Shown in pieces: positions 25,017 through 36,996 of a stretch of DNA of 64,000 nucleotides. This stretch comes from Trichobilharzia szidati (lineage: Eukaryota; Platyhelminthes; Trematoda; Strigeidida; Schistosomatidae): the NCBI GenBank assembly GCA_944472155.2, contig OX235279.1:178539868-178603867 (forward strand), in the 5' to 3' direction. Made by a program: the position numbers and the translations under genes. Position 1 is the first letter of the stretch. Every line of letters begins with the position of its first letter. Under the pieces are notes generated by a model. That model saw only the letters and a program-made list of their open reading frames with translations, was not told the origin of the DNA and made no database searches.

Positions 25017-27330
25017 TAATGGTCCTTGAATTCTAACTTCTGCCAATTCACGACATGTTTATTTAGGCTAACCGAGTAGTCTAGTCTCTTGATTGAGGAA
25101 GTAAAATCCACGGTATGTGCAGTAAGCAGTGTAACCATGTCTGTGATCTTCTTCCACATACATCTTGAGGAATAAGAGTTATTCGAGGTCAATAGAAAAA
25201 TGAATTTTTGGAACCGTTCTTAGTCACAACTGAAATAATGAAGACTTAGCCAAGGCCTTCTCAATATTGGATGAGCCTTCTAAATGGCTGGGTGCGGATA
25301 GTTTCATAATGTAAATTTTATGCAGCATCTTTAATACTGCCCACAGGCTGCTAAAACATGCTCCCAGGAGAAGACAAAAATCTGGGAAACAATACTACTG
25401 ACGGATTTTCGTTATTTCGGGAACTCTAACACCTTCCATGCGAGAAGAGTATGGTAAGCTCAGACCTCTTCTCATTATTATGCCATAGGAAGAAAGATGA
25501 ATTTAATTTAGCTTATTTAAATGCTGACTGGTAGGCTCTGTAAGACTTTAACCCATCCAGGATACCTCTGAGAGGCTAGTCAACAAAGGTGGTTAAACCG
25601 TTGTCAAATAAGATGTGATTGAATTTCGACTACTCATATATGATAGTGAAAGGCTAGACTAGATCAAGTTATATCGACTAATTCAGTGGACCTTTTCAAG
25701 CATAAGTTAAATCTCCACTGAGATACACACTGCAAGGATTAATACAAACTACCTCTCAAAACACCCGGGTGTTAAGTGCTAGCCTACATTTGCAGAAATG
25801 GTTTCAGAGAGAATAAATGACACTAAATTATACGCTGAGGAGGAATGAAACAACAGTGACAAGGCATCGATTTGATCGTAATATATTGCAGTCCCAAATG
25901 CACAGCAGACGTTTATTTCACTGATAAATTAAGCACACTGACACTAAAATGTCAGTGAGTGGTTGAGAAAAGCTTACAGCTACAAAATTAAAATGATGAT
26001 GCTCTGGATCGCAAGCAGTGGGAATCTTCCATGTTAACAGTCCTACTGGTATACCTTATTCTTCAAGATACGGACCTAAAAGTCTTGCCATCACTGGAAT
26101 TTCGCAATAACTAAAATAGTGCAAGGAAGTATCACCTTTCGAACTGTATAAAGCGGACTTATTTCGAAATCATACTGATCCACGTATCATATTTAACCAA
26201 GTCCTGTGCTACATTTTCTAGAATCAGCAGTGAAATTGTCACGTCAATTGACCCATTTCTAAATGGACTCAGGCAAGAAAAATCCTCACAAGTATCTTAC
26301 CATTGCCTAAAGGTTAAGGGGTCAAAGCACAATAATAGAACATTGTTGGTGTGACTTGTTTTTCCTAAAGTTTTCGGCCTAACAGACTGAATTTCTTACC
26401 ATGCCTTTGCTTAAGAGAAGTGGTAATTAAGATGTTGAAGATTTCAAGACGCGGCTGTTGGCGTGATCATTATTTTCCGTCAGAATGTTTCAGAGGACAC
26501 AAGAAGAGAATTCGGAGAGAGGTATGAACCATATTTACTCCTGTTGGTATTTTTGTATCGCGTTATAAACTCTTTGAATTGGTTTCCAGAAGAAACAGTG
26601 TTCGAATTCTCAATCTCCTCATTTAAATGAAGAATGAGGGACAACATGTACCAACTTGCATGGGATGATAATAGACTTCAGGCATACTATGTCCAATGAA
26701 AAGCCGAATTTAAATGCGCTATATTTAACTGTTACGCTACTCTGTGGGTTTTATTCTCGTGGTAGGTTCCTACTGGTTTGCGCGTAGAAAACATATTGGC
26801 AACTGTAAGGAAAAAATACTACATACAAGGTTCAATAGTAACATCAGATCAGACCGTCGACCTCTTAAAATCAGTTTATGACCAGAAACATGTTATTCTG
26901 TTAAAAATACGATGTTTGGGAAGAAGGGGGCGTTGTAATTTGGCTGTCTAAGCTTGTCCCAGTCTATCGTAAACGTTTCTCTTAAAGATAATGAATTATT
27001 CTAAGTGCTCAAATTCATTTTGCGGTGTTAACGTTTATGACCGGTTGATTGTAAATCACTTGACTGTGGTAAATATTCTTTGTAGTTGCCACAATATTTT
27101 ATCAAACTGATTTTTGGTGCTTGAGTTTGAAATGATTTGGTATGTTAGAAGTAGGCAATTTATTGCGTCAAAATGTTAAACATTTGGAATCCTCAAGGAT
27201 TGTAGACATGTCTACAATAATTTCGTCAATACTAATCGCATGACTATCAACACATTCAGATTTATTGGTTGAGGATAGAAGGCTTGGAGGCTATGTCAAT
27301 TCTTTTCTAGTAAATTTCTGTGGTTATCCA
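25017..27330. other. Unassigned, possibly highly decayed LINE sequence
   Basis: No intact frame. Weak frames such as EDLAKAFSILDEPSKWLGAD and IFNTAHRLLKHAPRR near 25.25-25.4 kb hint at an old reverse transcriptase, but no catalytic motif can be read. I report it as unassigned. Confidence 0.3.
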
Positions 27331-27619
27331 AACCCTTCAATGAATCAGTTGGGGTTGCAGACACCACTTCTTCTGTGAGTCAGTTCCAAGAGTTTATGAC
27401 GGTGTGAGAACCAGTACTCAACAGCAATATGATTTCTCCTTGGCTTTTGAACTCTCCTGCTATGTCCCCTATGGTATTCTGACCTGGTGGGAAGAAAAAG
27501 AGAGGATAGGTCAGGTCCGTAGTCGTTATTAACAATTTTAAACATTGTAATTAAATCTCTGCCTAGGGTATAATGGAGAAGAGATTTAAACTGACAATAG
27601 TTAAAAAGAAACAACTGTT

Positions 27620-28496
27620 CATGAAATTGCAATTTAATGAGGACGTGGCTAGTGAAGTCTTACATGTGAGGTTATCGAGAGCAATAAAACGGACTTATAC
27701 TGCCGCCACCCTTTGTTTGTCATTTTCCAGCCGACTAATTATGATTGCTCAAGAGAAAGACAAGCTACCTAGCAGTGCCACTTCTATGTGTATCTACAAA
27801 TTTAGTTGTTTCTTTGGAGAGAGCTATATAGGGCAAACAACTAGATAGCTTAACAAATGCATTAATCAGCATATTCCTTCATGGTTCGGAAACGGTCAAA
27901 TAAAATCTATAAGAGGTCCTATTTTGGCTAATTTGATTGATGGTGGTCACCAAGTGGACAAAAATAGTGCCTCCAAAGTTATCTGTCGCATTCCATCGAG
28001 CCTTTCAAACGGAATTTACACATAGACGAAGCTATGTGAATTCGAGCGAACAATCCTAGTCTGCATACAAAGAAGTTTGTCTCTCCCTTGGCCTAGGGGG
28101 TAAATCCTAATCAAAACCCTCCCACCCCTTCTTATTTTCCATTTCCTTCGTACTTTTATGATATTTATTTGAACTGAGATTGCCTGTCCACTTCACCTTT
28201 AGTATTACGTAACTTTTAAGATTTGACATAATTTATTTAATTGTCTACTTATACACTTATTACTACCTTTGTTATTGCCACCTGTATAAACCTTATTACC
28301 AATATTTTGTTATCATTATAATCCTCGTTATTAACTACGTTCAAAACATTTACCACATGACTATTATTATTATTTGACCCACAAAATCACCGTCATTGGT
28401 TTAAATTTCTATATATAAATCTATGTAAATTAGAGTAAAGCCTGAAGATCTAATTGAAAACAATATTGTTCGCTTATATGTCTTGTTCTAATATTA
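27620..28496 (+). mobile_element. Penelope-like element (PLE) insertion with 7-bp target duplication
   Basis: The + frame reads MCIYKFSCFFGESYIGQTTR, then after a stop NKCINQHIPSWF. This is the GIY-YIG endonuclease of PLEs with its upstream Cys. The insert interrupts the minus-strand CR1 ORF2 between its YEERLN and LFLFNYCQ codons. AACTGTT occurs at 27613-27619 and again at 28497-28503, a target-site duplication. The element is truncated upstream of the endonuclease. Confidence 0.85.
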
Positions 28497-28834
28497 AACT
28501 GTTTAGTCTTTCCTCGTATGATAAATTAGTCATGCCGAGAATCGTACGTGTTGCCTTTAAACCCTTTCTAGAATATGTGAATCCCCTTTAAGACAAGGAC
28601 TGGCTGCCTGGATACATTTTTCTAGTCTTGACCTCACCAGAAATGTATATAAGGAGGTGGACATATCTCTGGTGATTCTAGTAGAGGCTCTGCGAATCGC
28701 CCATAAGGATCTGAAACTACGTGCAGCCACCGCGCGACAGTGATGTAGTTTTTAGATCGTGACTAACTATGACACCTTAATCCAAATGAGTCTGAACTGA
28801 TGGGAGTGTTATTCCCTCCAGTTCGCAGGAGCGC

Positions 28835-30905
28835 ATGGTTGCACATTTTGCTACATTGATCGGGAGCATCCATTCTCCGGACCACTCTGACTATTTGTTG
28901 CGGTCCTCTTGCAACGTGAACGTATCACTGTTGTCCTTCAGCTCTCTCCAAATTTTTAAGTCATCTGTGTATAAGACCATAGCGGAATCGGTGAGCAGAG
29001 ATAACTCATTGATATATAAAATAAATAGGAGAGGTCTGAGTACCGTGCCTTGTGGCACTCCGCTACGCACTGCTGTCCAAGAGGAGAATTTCGAGTGGAT
29101 ATTAACCCTCTGTCTCCTATCTATGAGGAATTCCCTGAGCCACTTTAGTTATCTACCTTTGATGCCAAGACTTTCCAACTTCATGAGTAGTCTTTTGTGA
29201 GGAACTTTATCAAAGGCTTTGCTGAAGTCTATGAAGACGACGTCAATGGGTCTTCTGTTTTCCCTTGATTTGACCCAGCTTTCTCTTGTAGTGAGAAGAT
29301 TTGACAGGCATGAGAGATTTCTTCGGAAGCCGTGCTGTGCTCTGGATAACAAGCTGCTGTTTTCCAGATATGCCATGGTGCTTTTCTTGATGATTCCTTC
29401 CAGTATCTTGATTAAAGTGCTGGTTAGCCTAATGGGCCTGTAATTTGAAGGGCTTTGTCTTGATCCTCCTTTGTGGATGGGGGTTGCTATGGCGTCTTTC
29501 CAGTCACGTGGTAACACTCCATTTAGGAGAAAGAGCTTGAAGGTCGCGGTCAAAGGACTGGCTATGTGAGCTGATAGCTCCCTAATAAGCCTCGGATGAA
29601 GATTATCGGGACCAATTGATTTCCCTGCATCTAGTTTCATTAGGCAGTTGAGCATGATGCAGCCAGAGCTGATCCAATAGGGGAGTGACGACTCCTGTGT
29701 AAAGACTTGGGAGAAGTAGTCTGCCATTGCTTCTATTTTTTCTTGATCTTCTTCGATTGTGTCATTGTCAGTAGTCAGGTTTGGAACACCGTTGGATGTC
29801 TTATTCCTGAAGTTCTTGTAAGAGAAAATTTTCTTAGGTTGTGCCTTTGCATTTTGAGCCAGATGTGCTTTGAACTTCACCCTTGATTGGCGGATTTCTG
29901 CAATAGCTTTATTCCTAGCAGTGTTGTATAATTTCCTGGTTTTAGGAGTCTCAAGTGTGGCAAACAGCTTCCAACATTTGTGTTTGCGTCTGAGTAACTT
30001 ACAAATCTCTCGGTTCATCCAAGGGGGCAGTGTTTCCGACCCTTTGGGACAGACCAAGGGATGAAAGGTTCAGTTACTTGGGCGTAAAGTTGTTTAAATT
30101 GGTTCCATGCGGCTTCTACTTTAAACTCTGGGTTAATATACCAGTTTACTGAGTTGGTTGCTGAGACGATCGCATTTATATCAGCTTTCCAAACGTTTGG
30201 TCGAGCTGGGGTTTTGGCCCATTATACTGCTGCTGGGAACTTGGAAATGAACACAGCGTGATCACTTCTTCCTAAAGGAGGGAGTTGTATGAGATCCATA
30301 TCCTCAACAAGGGAGAACACTAGGTCCAGAGTTGAAGAGGAGTGCTGTGAGTCATAGGGCGTGGGGTTAATGACATGCTGGACTAGCGAAATGCTAAATT
30401 CCAGCAGTTTATGATCAAAGGAGTCTTTTGAAGATGGCGTTGTAAGGTTTGTTCAGTCAACTTTTAAGGCGTTAAAGTTGACGACTACGAGACTTCGACA
30501 TTTCGATGTCCAGGAGCCTAACTTCTCTATTAGGAAGTCATTTGCACTGCAGTCAGGACTGCGGTATACAGCAATGAGGTCAATATCTTGGCCTATTCAT
30601 TGAAGTCTGCAGCGTAGAAGTTCGCACGATTCACTTTCGTGAGCGAGCGCTTTGATGTTACTTACGGTTAAGCATTTCTTAAAGTAGATGATTATGCCAC
30701 CTCCTTTGCGGCTTAGTGGGTCCACCCTATGCACTTCGATGTTTGGCAGGTTAACTTCGTTATCGGTAACATCGGGTGTGATGATAATTACATTCGGATT
30801 TCCGGAGTCTATCATATTACCCAGCTCAGTCCGTTTGTTCAACAGTCTGCGGGCGTTTGTGTAGCAAACTGTTAATTCAGTTTGGTGCTTCCCCGGCCTA
30901 CCCAC
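28835..30905 (-). pseudogene. CR1-like ORF2 (endonuclease and reverse transcriptase), disrupted
   Basis: Endonuclease remnants run from 30905 down: LTVCYTNARRLLNKRTELGN, PNVIIITPDVTD, RKGGGIIIYFKK, then after a stop GQDIDLIAVYRSPDCSAND. The reverse transcriptase frame (29149-30057) has LDAGKSIGPDNLHPRLI, LPRDWKDAIATPIHKGGSRQ, SNYRPIRLTSTLIKILEGII, AQHGFRRNLSCLSNLLTT and VVFIDFSKAFDKVPHKRLL. Below 29149 it continues with GVPQGTVL and a YTDD-like box (LYTDDLKIW). Several stops make it inactive. Confidence 0.85.
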
Positions 30906-31225
30906 AGAGGTTACGGCATCATCAAACTTCGACGTTTGACAACCCGAAAACCCTTGATGTTAAGGTTTTTTCCTCCATTTCGGCGTCATTCGCCTAACTT
31001 TAGGACCGCAGACTGTCTTTTGACACGGTCTGCTAGGCATAAGTCAGCACGGACATATACGCCTAATCCTCTAAGAGTTACTTACAATGGCATCCCTCCC
31101 TTCTTTGGAGTTTAGTACGACTTTGAGGGGGCGTACAGGCTGATTTACTGCAGAGTCAGGCTTTTGGCCGATTCTATATACACTGTGTATTGTTATGCCT
31201 GATACTGTTTTTGGCAGTAGCTTAT

Positions 31226-32006
31226 CTAAAGGAGCTTGACCAAGTTAAGGTCATGCTCGAACCTGACCTTGGGATCAGAGACCGGCGATTCTTCCACTTT
31301 GTGGAGAATGAGCGACCTGTCAGAGAGATCAGGTTTGCTTGCTGTGGCTTTCTTACTCTGCGGCGTAAATGTCTTTCCGTCCTTCGTGGACAGTGTGGCC
31401 AATATGTTGTCCTTATTTCGCTTTTTGCGAGAGACTACATTACGCCATTCATAGGCGTCCTCCTTGCTAATCGTAATCGATTTTATCTGCCTGCTACCCA
31501 CCAGTGTAGACAAGGCTTGATTTACAAGTCCCTGGGCGACTTGAGCTGCAGGTTTTCGACTCCTGGTACGCATCTTCTTCGTGCCAGTCTTTTCATTACT
31601 GTGACTGGAGGACTTTTCCGGTATCGTAGGGGCAGCATGGGTGTCTGGAATGTGGTGGGTGTTCCTCTGTGCTCAAGGGCGCTCACTCCCCGACAGAGAC
31701 GCATCAGGCGATGCTGGTGACGTCATCGGTGTCTGAGCAGTAGTCGCTCTTCTCCTGTGGTGGAAGACCTTTGCAGTCCAGAAGCTTTAGAGCCCCACTG
31801 AGAGTGGCGATGGCTTCCGTTTTACGAAACTTAGTCATACTACAGCAGTCATTGCACAGCCAGTTCGCCAGAGGTTTGCAGCAGCGCTTATGTGCTGCAG
31901 GAGTTATGTTTGTGCACATGCTATGAAGCCATCTCCTGCGGTTATCACACTGCATTCCCTTTTGATAGGCATGCTTTTCAGATCGAATTGGAGCAAAAAG
32001 ATTCAA
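31226..32006 (-). pseudogene. CR1-like ORF1 with PHD-type zinc finger
   Basis: The first frame (31704-32006) has CDNRRRWLHSMCTNITPAAH, then CCKPLANWLCNDCC. The Cys/His spacing and the W-C pair are typical of the PHD-like finger in CR1-group ORF1 proteins. The next frame (31226-31573) has ALSTLVGSRQIKSI and a lysine-rich tract ending LILHKVEESP. Such proteins bind element RNA or chromatin. At least one frame change separates the parts. Confidence 0.65.
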
Positions 32007-32070
32007 ATATGACTTTGTATATATGACCTTTATAAATCATTAATAAAAAAACCAATTAGTGTACAAAAAT

Positions 32071-32072
<2 letters not shown>

Positions 32073-32101
<29 letters not shown>

Positions 32102-32102
32102 A
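32073..32102. repeat. (AT)n microsatellite
   Basis: About 15 uninterrupted AT units beside the 3' end of a PLE. Confidence 0.95.
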
Positions 32103-32285
32103 CTATTAAGTTATAGGAACACAACTTCCTATAATTAAAGAAACTCAAAACTGAAACGTAAACTAACTTCATATGAACTGTGATCAAGATTTGACCGGAT
32201 AGTTGCAAAATAATTGAGCGCTGAGTGAGAAGTAGACATTTATAAAATTATATTTGTAAAATCTCAGCGAAATTGAAATGATTAA

Positions 32286-32335
32286 TTCCAACGTTTCGTT
32301 CGGCAATCTGGTCCGAACTTCTTCAGGGAAATTAA
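32286..32335 (-). ncRNA. PLE-type hammerhead ribozyme
   Basis: On the minus strand stem I is formed by AUUAAUUUCC and GGAAUUAAU (nine pairs, one bulged U). The core CUGAAGA fits CUGANGA. Stem II is GUUCGG/CCGAAC after one extra A, then GAA, then a stem III that is only the self-complementary ACGU, then U17 at the cleavage site. A minimal stem III is a known feature of PLE hammerheads. All conserved core bases are present. Confidence 0.8.
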
Positions 32336-33711
32336 TCGAAATTAACATAACAGAGATTTATATATAAAAGGAACAAATCTTGTTTTTAAACTTTGTCCAA
32401 TTATGAGTCATGCAACAGGCATCAACATGTATACACCGTTTTCTTACACATAAAAGGGTTCGGTGGAAGTCACTTTACAGTTTTCATAGTTCTTTGCTTT
32501 TTGATAATTTTAAAGGCAACTGAAGGACACACTGTCCCTCTAGGCCTAATTTCGACATCAATCACCTTATTACACCTTATGAAACTGGAGATAGAACACA
32601 AATACTTATGTTCGCCGGATAGCTAGCCTCTCCATATCCTCCGCTTTCACTGGCCGTGTCTCATAGCTATAAAAGACGAGTCAGTGAACTGATACATAGT
32701 ATACACAGTCTTTATTCGATAGCCGAATGAATATTGAAAACATTTATTTCCCGATACGAATTTAAAACAAGCAACAAAGGTTAATAAAGCAGGATTTAAT
32801 GATGGATTCATCAAATTTCGGTAGAACTCGTCAGCTGAATACTCTACATACACGGATATATATACTTTTGAAATTACATTGGGAGATATAAGACTGATAA
32901 GCGAGAAATAAACTACATTGAATTAGTCATGCAGATAGACAGGTGCGAATGTTTTTCCAGGTCATGTTCAAATAGATAAGGGGACAGAGAGAGAGTATGA
33001 GAAATCAAAATTAAGATAAATTGCATTACGCTTCAATTACATCACTGAGATAAACAATTAGTCATTAGAGAATATAACAAGAATTGCAAACAGAGTAATA
33101 TCAATAGTAATAGTTATAATAATAATAACAATGATAATAATAGTGTTGAAGTGAGTTAAGATAATGCTACTGATAAAGGATAGTTTTAAATGAATCAAGA
33201 ATAATAATAATAAGAGGTAGAATAATAAGTAAAACGTATTACCATGGTAGATTCAGAGTGACGACCATCTCCTTTTGTACACAGAGACCTGATTTATAAA
33301 CTCGAATTGCACAAGCCTCTGGAATTGCAAGCATCCTCCTGTTTCTTTGTCTGCTGACAATAACAGTGAATGACTTGACAGCGTCGATATCATGTCCATA
33401 GTCCACAAGATGTTTTGTTATTGAGGATTTTGGCACTTTGCACTCAGCTGTTTTCAACCATTTTGGCAAATGCTCCATCATGCGAGTAGACAATAATCGC
33501 TTTTCTGTACGACCTATGTATTTACTACCACAAACACACTCAAATTGATATATGCAGTTTGAAGTGTCGAGGATTGGATTGGCGACTGGTCTTTCCCAGA
33601 TTACATATACCCACTGGTTGAGAGTCAGTCTTTGTAATATTAGTCGTACTGTTTTTATTGTTAAGGTATATCTACCAGATACTACACACAATCTTAGCTC
33701 AGAGAGCCGAG

Positions 33712-33950
33712 CAGCATAGGTGGCACAGCGGTTGAATGGTCACCGACCATGCATGTGGTCCGGGGTTCGATTCCCGGGCACCGACCCACCCTTTTACCTC
33801 ACTAAGCCAGAAATAAGACTGGTAAAGAGGGAAGGTTGGACATGAGGCTAGTGAATCCATCCTGTAGAAATAAACACCACTGCTACCAAATCTTCAAGCC
33901 TCTAGCTTGAAGCCCTATGTTCCACTGGGAACGTAAAGAAATTAAAAAAT
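33712..33950 (+). repeat. tRNA-derived SINE, family 1, full length
   Basis: The head has a tRNA-like A box in GGTGGCACAGCGGTTGAATG and B box GGTTCGATTCC. The body contains CCAGAAATAAGACTGGTAAA and GTTGGACATGAGGCTAG. The tail contains GAAGCCCTATGTTCCACTGG and ends A-rich. Copies at 34600-34750 and 48479-48716 share the same parts. Confidence 0.85.
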
Positions 33951-34599
33951 CTACCAGCATTTATCATGCTACTTAGTCTTTCGTAAAAATATGTTTTATG
34001 TTCAGTCGATTGAACCTGTAAGGTTAACGTAACGTAACTCATTTCTTTTTTTTACTATTACAGCTTCAAAAAGCCTTGTACAGCTGTACTATGACTTTAT
34101 TTCACATTTTCAAGTTAAAGGCCAGTTTTGTCTGTCATGTCCAGAAATCTCGAGTAAGTGCTTATGTACTTATGTGTTGGTTTGTTCTCTCCTATTGATT
34201 GGTGGTTATTGGTTGAATTAACGAATATTCTAAGCTTTCATTTAGTTCTAATTACTCACCTGCGTTATTATTCGCTTTTCGTGTTGTGATTAAATTGATG
34301 TTGTTGAGTGGAATTAAAGTAAGAGAATGTTGGAAGGAAAAGAACTTGCGAGTAACTTATGCTTGTATACTATTGATTTGTTGATTGATTGAGTAGTTGG
34401 AGACCACAGCAGTACTTGCTAGTCAGATAATAGAAGTGATCTAAATACGGGACGACTGTTCCATCCGTTTTGGAGTCGACTTAGCTTAGAGAGGCGAGTC
34501 AGTTCAAACAACCTGGATCTCGGCCGGATAGCTACGTTGACCGACTGGTAGTCTGTGTTTTATTCATTACTATTATTCATTTCTCGAGCTCTGCGTCCG

Positions 34600-34750
34600 T
34601 GGCACAGCGGTTAGGACGCTCGCCGATCATGCACATGGTCCTGGGTTGGGCATGAGGTTAGCAACCCCATCCTGTAAAAATTAACACTGCTACAAAAACT
34701 TCAAGCTTCTAGCTTGAAGCCCTATGTTCCACTGCGAACGTGAAGGAAAA
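34600..34750 (+). repeat. tRNA-derived SINE, family 1, internally deleted
   Basis: Keeps the head GTGGCACAGCGGTTAGGACG, then jumps from the B-box region straight to the body at GGTTGGGCATGAGG, losing about 90 bp. The tail with GAAGCCCTATGTTCCACTG is intact and ends in A residues. Confidence 0.8.
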
Positions 34751-35190
34751 AAATATTCATTTCTCGGGCTCTGAGTGAAACACAGGACTTCAGTAGGGAA
34801 TCGCCTATTCACACACACTGTTCCCTGCGGTCTCTGTAACTTCCCACAAGCTTTTTTTTTTCTTGTTCATATGACCTCTGTCTAACCCTTGGACATACAC
34901 TCAACTCGTTGCTTCCCACTTGAATTCCACTCTTTTAAATAATGATAATAAATTTATGAGTTGTACAGAATTGCAGCAGAGATACGGTGTGTAATATTTT
35001 CTCTTCCTGTGGCAGGTTCAAGTAAACTAGGAGTAGCGCTTGATGTCAGTCACTCAACAGTCTCCGTAGCGTGTGTATTGGGCGATAGGTTGTTATCTTG
35101 TTCTATTGATATAACCATAATACTTGGGCATTGTGGTAGAGTATAACTCCATTATGGATAAAATTTTATTTTGATAAGTCACACAGTAAT

Positions 35191-35257
35191 ATTAACTGAT
35201 TACCACGTTTCGAGCACAAACTATTGCCACTCATAATCATATCAAGGCACTACTCAC
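35191..35257 (-). ncRNA. Variant hammerhead-like motif, copy 1
   Basis: Minus strand: stem I CUUGAU with AUCAG, core-like AUGAUUA, stem II GAG/CUC, GAA, and AC-GUG-GU as stem III followed by A at the cleavage position. The canonical C3 and G8 are A and U. Confidence 0.45.
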
Positions 35258-36831
35258 ACAACTTTCTTGCTTCATTTATATACATCAGTGGAATTGGTGA
35301 TTAGACATTCGAATAAAAATCAATATGGGATAATGTACATTCAGAAATAATAATAATATTAGTGTTATCGATGAAATACAATCAGATGGGAAATAAGACG
35401 AGTGTTTTTATAGTCATAATATGTAACTTGTTAGGATGTTGTAATGTGCTTGAATTGAAATAGAATTTTGAAATTATTTATTATCCTCTTCTGATTTGAC
35501 TGACTGACTGGTGGTAATAATATCTTCCATATTTCTGGTATTTGCATTGAGTCATTTGGATTGTTCATGTGTTGAGTGTAGACTCGATGAACCAGGATTC
35601 AGTAATCAGTCTCTCTCTCCATCTACCTATGTTACTCTTTAGAATTTTAACCCTATCCCACCCTATTGTGTGGTTGTGTGTTAATGCATGCGGTGCAATT
35701 GTTGAGTGCTTTTTTCTAAATTACTTATCTTCTCGGGGTCAACCATTCTAACCTTAGCTAAATTCTTATGTTCCAACAATCTCACTACCCCCGATCTACT
35801 AGTTTGACCTATGTAGTTGACCTCACTCACAGTCATTGCAAGGTATTTTGTAAATTATATTAATTTGTTTAATTGGGTCCACCGGGTCTTTTAGCCAACA
35901 GACCTGAATGAGTTCGTATGTTTGAATGCCACCCTAATTCCTGCTTTATTAAAAAATCCTACATAGGGAGGGTTTCAGATGTCCCCTTTTTATATGGTAT
36001 AACAGTGGATGACTTATTTTCTCTCTTATTTCTGTTATCATTACTAGTTTCACAGTTATTTTTATCTTGCTTTTGGCCTTTACTGATCTTCCTAATGAAT
36101 TTTATAGGATAGTTATTTAACACCAACCAGCTATTCTTCTATCTGTTTCATTTCATCACTTAGGTCTTTTCTTGTACTACTCAGTGCTACTGCTCGGTTT
36201 GCTAGACACTTAACTAAGCCTACCTTAACAGTTAACGGATGAGATGAATTGAAGTCTAAATATCTATTAACAGAATGCGTTGGTATTGCTTCTTGTAAAC
36301 GCTAGTGTGCAGTCTACCTTCTTCTATTCGTTTTATTTTACAATCTAACATCCTGGCTTATTCTTCTTGTTCATTTTTCGATTCAAATGTGAATTTTATT
36401 CCCTCTGCTAGTGAGTTTATATGTGTTAAGAAGCTAGAGATATGTTCTTTTTTTAACACTGTGTGAGAAAGTGTCATCCACATATCTCCATCATGTTATG
36501 TCTGGAGTAGGATTAAATGTATTTGGAGCCATATTTTCCCAGGTGTCCATAAAGATGTCTGCTACGATAGAGGATATTGGTGATCCCATCGCTACACCAT
36601 CTGTTTGTTTATATATTTTGCCCTAGAATTTCAATTCACGTACATCATAACATTCTAACAAGTTACTTATTATGACTATAAAAACACTCGTCTTATTTCC
36701 CATCTGATTGTATTTGATCAATAACACTCATATTATTATTTCTGAATGTACATTATCCCATATTGATTTTTATTCGAATGTCTAATCACCAATTCCACTG
36801 ATGTATATAAATGAAGCAAGAAAGTTGTATG

Positions 36832-36895
36832 AGTGACTTGATATGATTATGAGTGGCAATAGTTTGTGCTCGAAACGTGGTCATCAGTTAATATT
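36832..36895 (+). ncRNA. Variant hammerhead-like motif, copy 2
   Basis: Stem I is ACUUGAU (one bulge) with AUCAGU. The core-like AUGAUUA lies at 36843-36849. Stem II GAG/CUC (36851-36853 and 36869-36871) is followed by GAA. Stem III is AC/GU with a GUG loop and the cleavage triplet is GUC ending at 36882. C3 and G8 appear as A and U. Confidence 0.5.
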
Positions 36896-36996
36896 ACTGT
36901 ACAACACTGTGTGATTTATTAAAGTAAAATCTTATCCTCTCCCACAGTGCCCAAGTTTTATACTTATATCAATATATATATATATATATCAGTTTA

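Larger units (their letters stand above)
27330..32006 (-). mobile_element. CR1-like LINE, nearly full length, split by a PLE insertion
   Basis: Reading down the minus strand from 32006 there is an ORF1 with a PHD-like zinc finger (31704-32006), further ORF1 (31226-31573), an endonuclease (about 30150-30905), a reverse transcriptase (28835-30057) and a C-terminal segment (28500-28600, then 27345-27632). The C-terminal part is cut by a PLE at 27620-28496. Stops and frameshifts occur throughout. Compared with the + strand copy at 2.0-6.4 kb it is a different lineage with a PHD-type ORF1. Confidence 0.85.
32040..33700 (-). mobile_element. PLE, 5'-truncated, with GIY-YIG domain and 3' hammerhead
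   Basis: The minus frame 33239-33691 encodes NCIYQFECVCGSKYIGRTEK, LLSTRMMEHLPKWLK, SSITKHLVDYGHDIDAVKSF and IPEACAIRVYKSGLCVQKE. This is the GIY-YIG endonuclease and C-terminal tail of a PLE. The reverse transcriptase is missing; the 5' side is cut near 33700 where a SINE follows. Downstream on the minus strand lie about 900 bp of AT-rich sequence and then a hammerhead at 32286-32335, as expected in a PLE terminal repeat. An AT microsatellite lies at the far end. Confidence 0.85.
35112..36967 (-). mobile_element. PLE with inverted hammerhead-bearing terminal repeats
   Basis: The minus strand carries reverse transcriptase motifs near 36420-36630 (YKQTDGVAMGSPISSIVAD, WRYVDDTF) and further down NRYLDFNSSHPLTVKVGLVK. 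An ESKSSTVIPYKKGTSETL-like region near 35.95 kb and a GIY-YIG remnant YIGQTSRSGVVRLLEHKNL near 35.8 kb follow. The ends are inverted repeats of about 290 bp (35120-35445 and 36640-36960), each with a hammerhead-like motif and ending at a shared CAGTGCCCAAGTTTTA-type terminus. Stops and frameshifts interrupt the frames. The element lies upstream of AARS2 exon 1. Confidence 0.85.
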
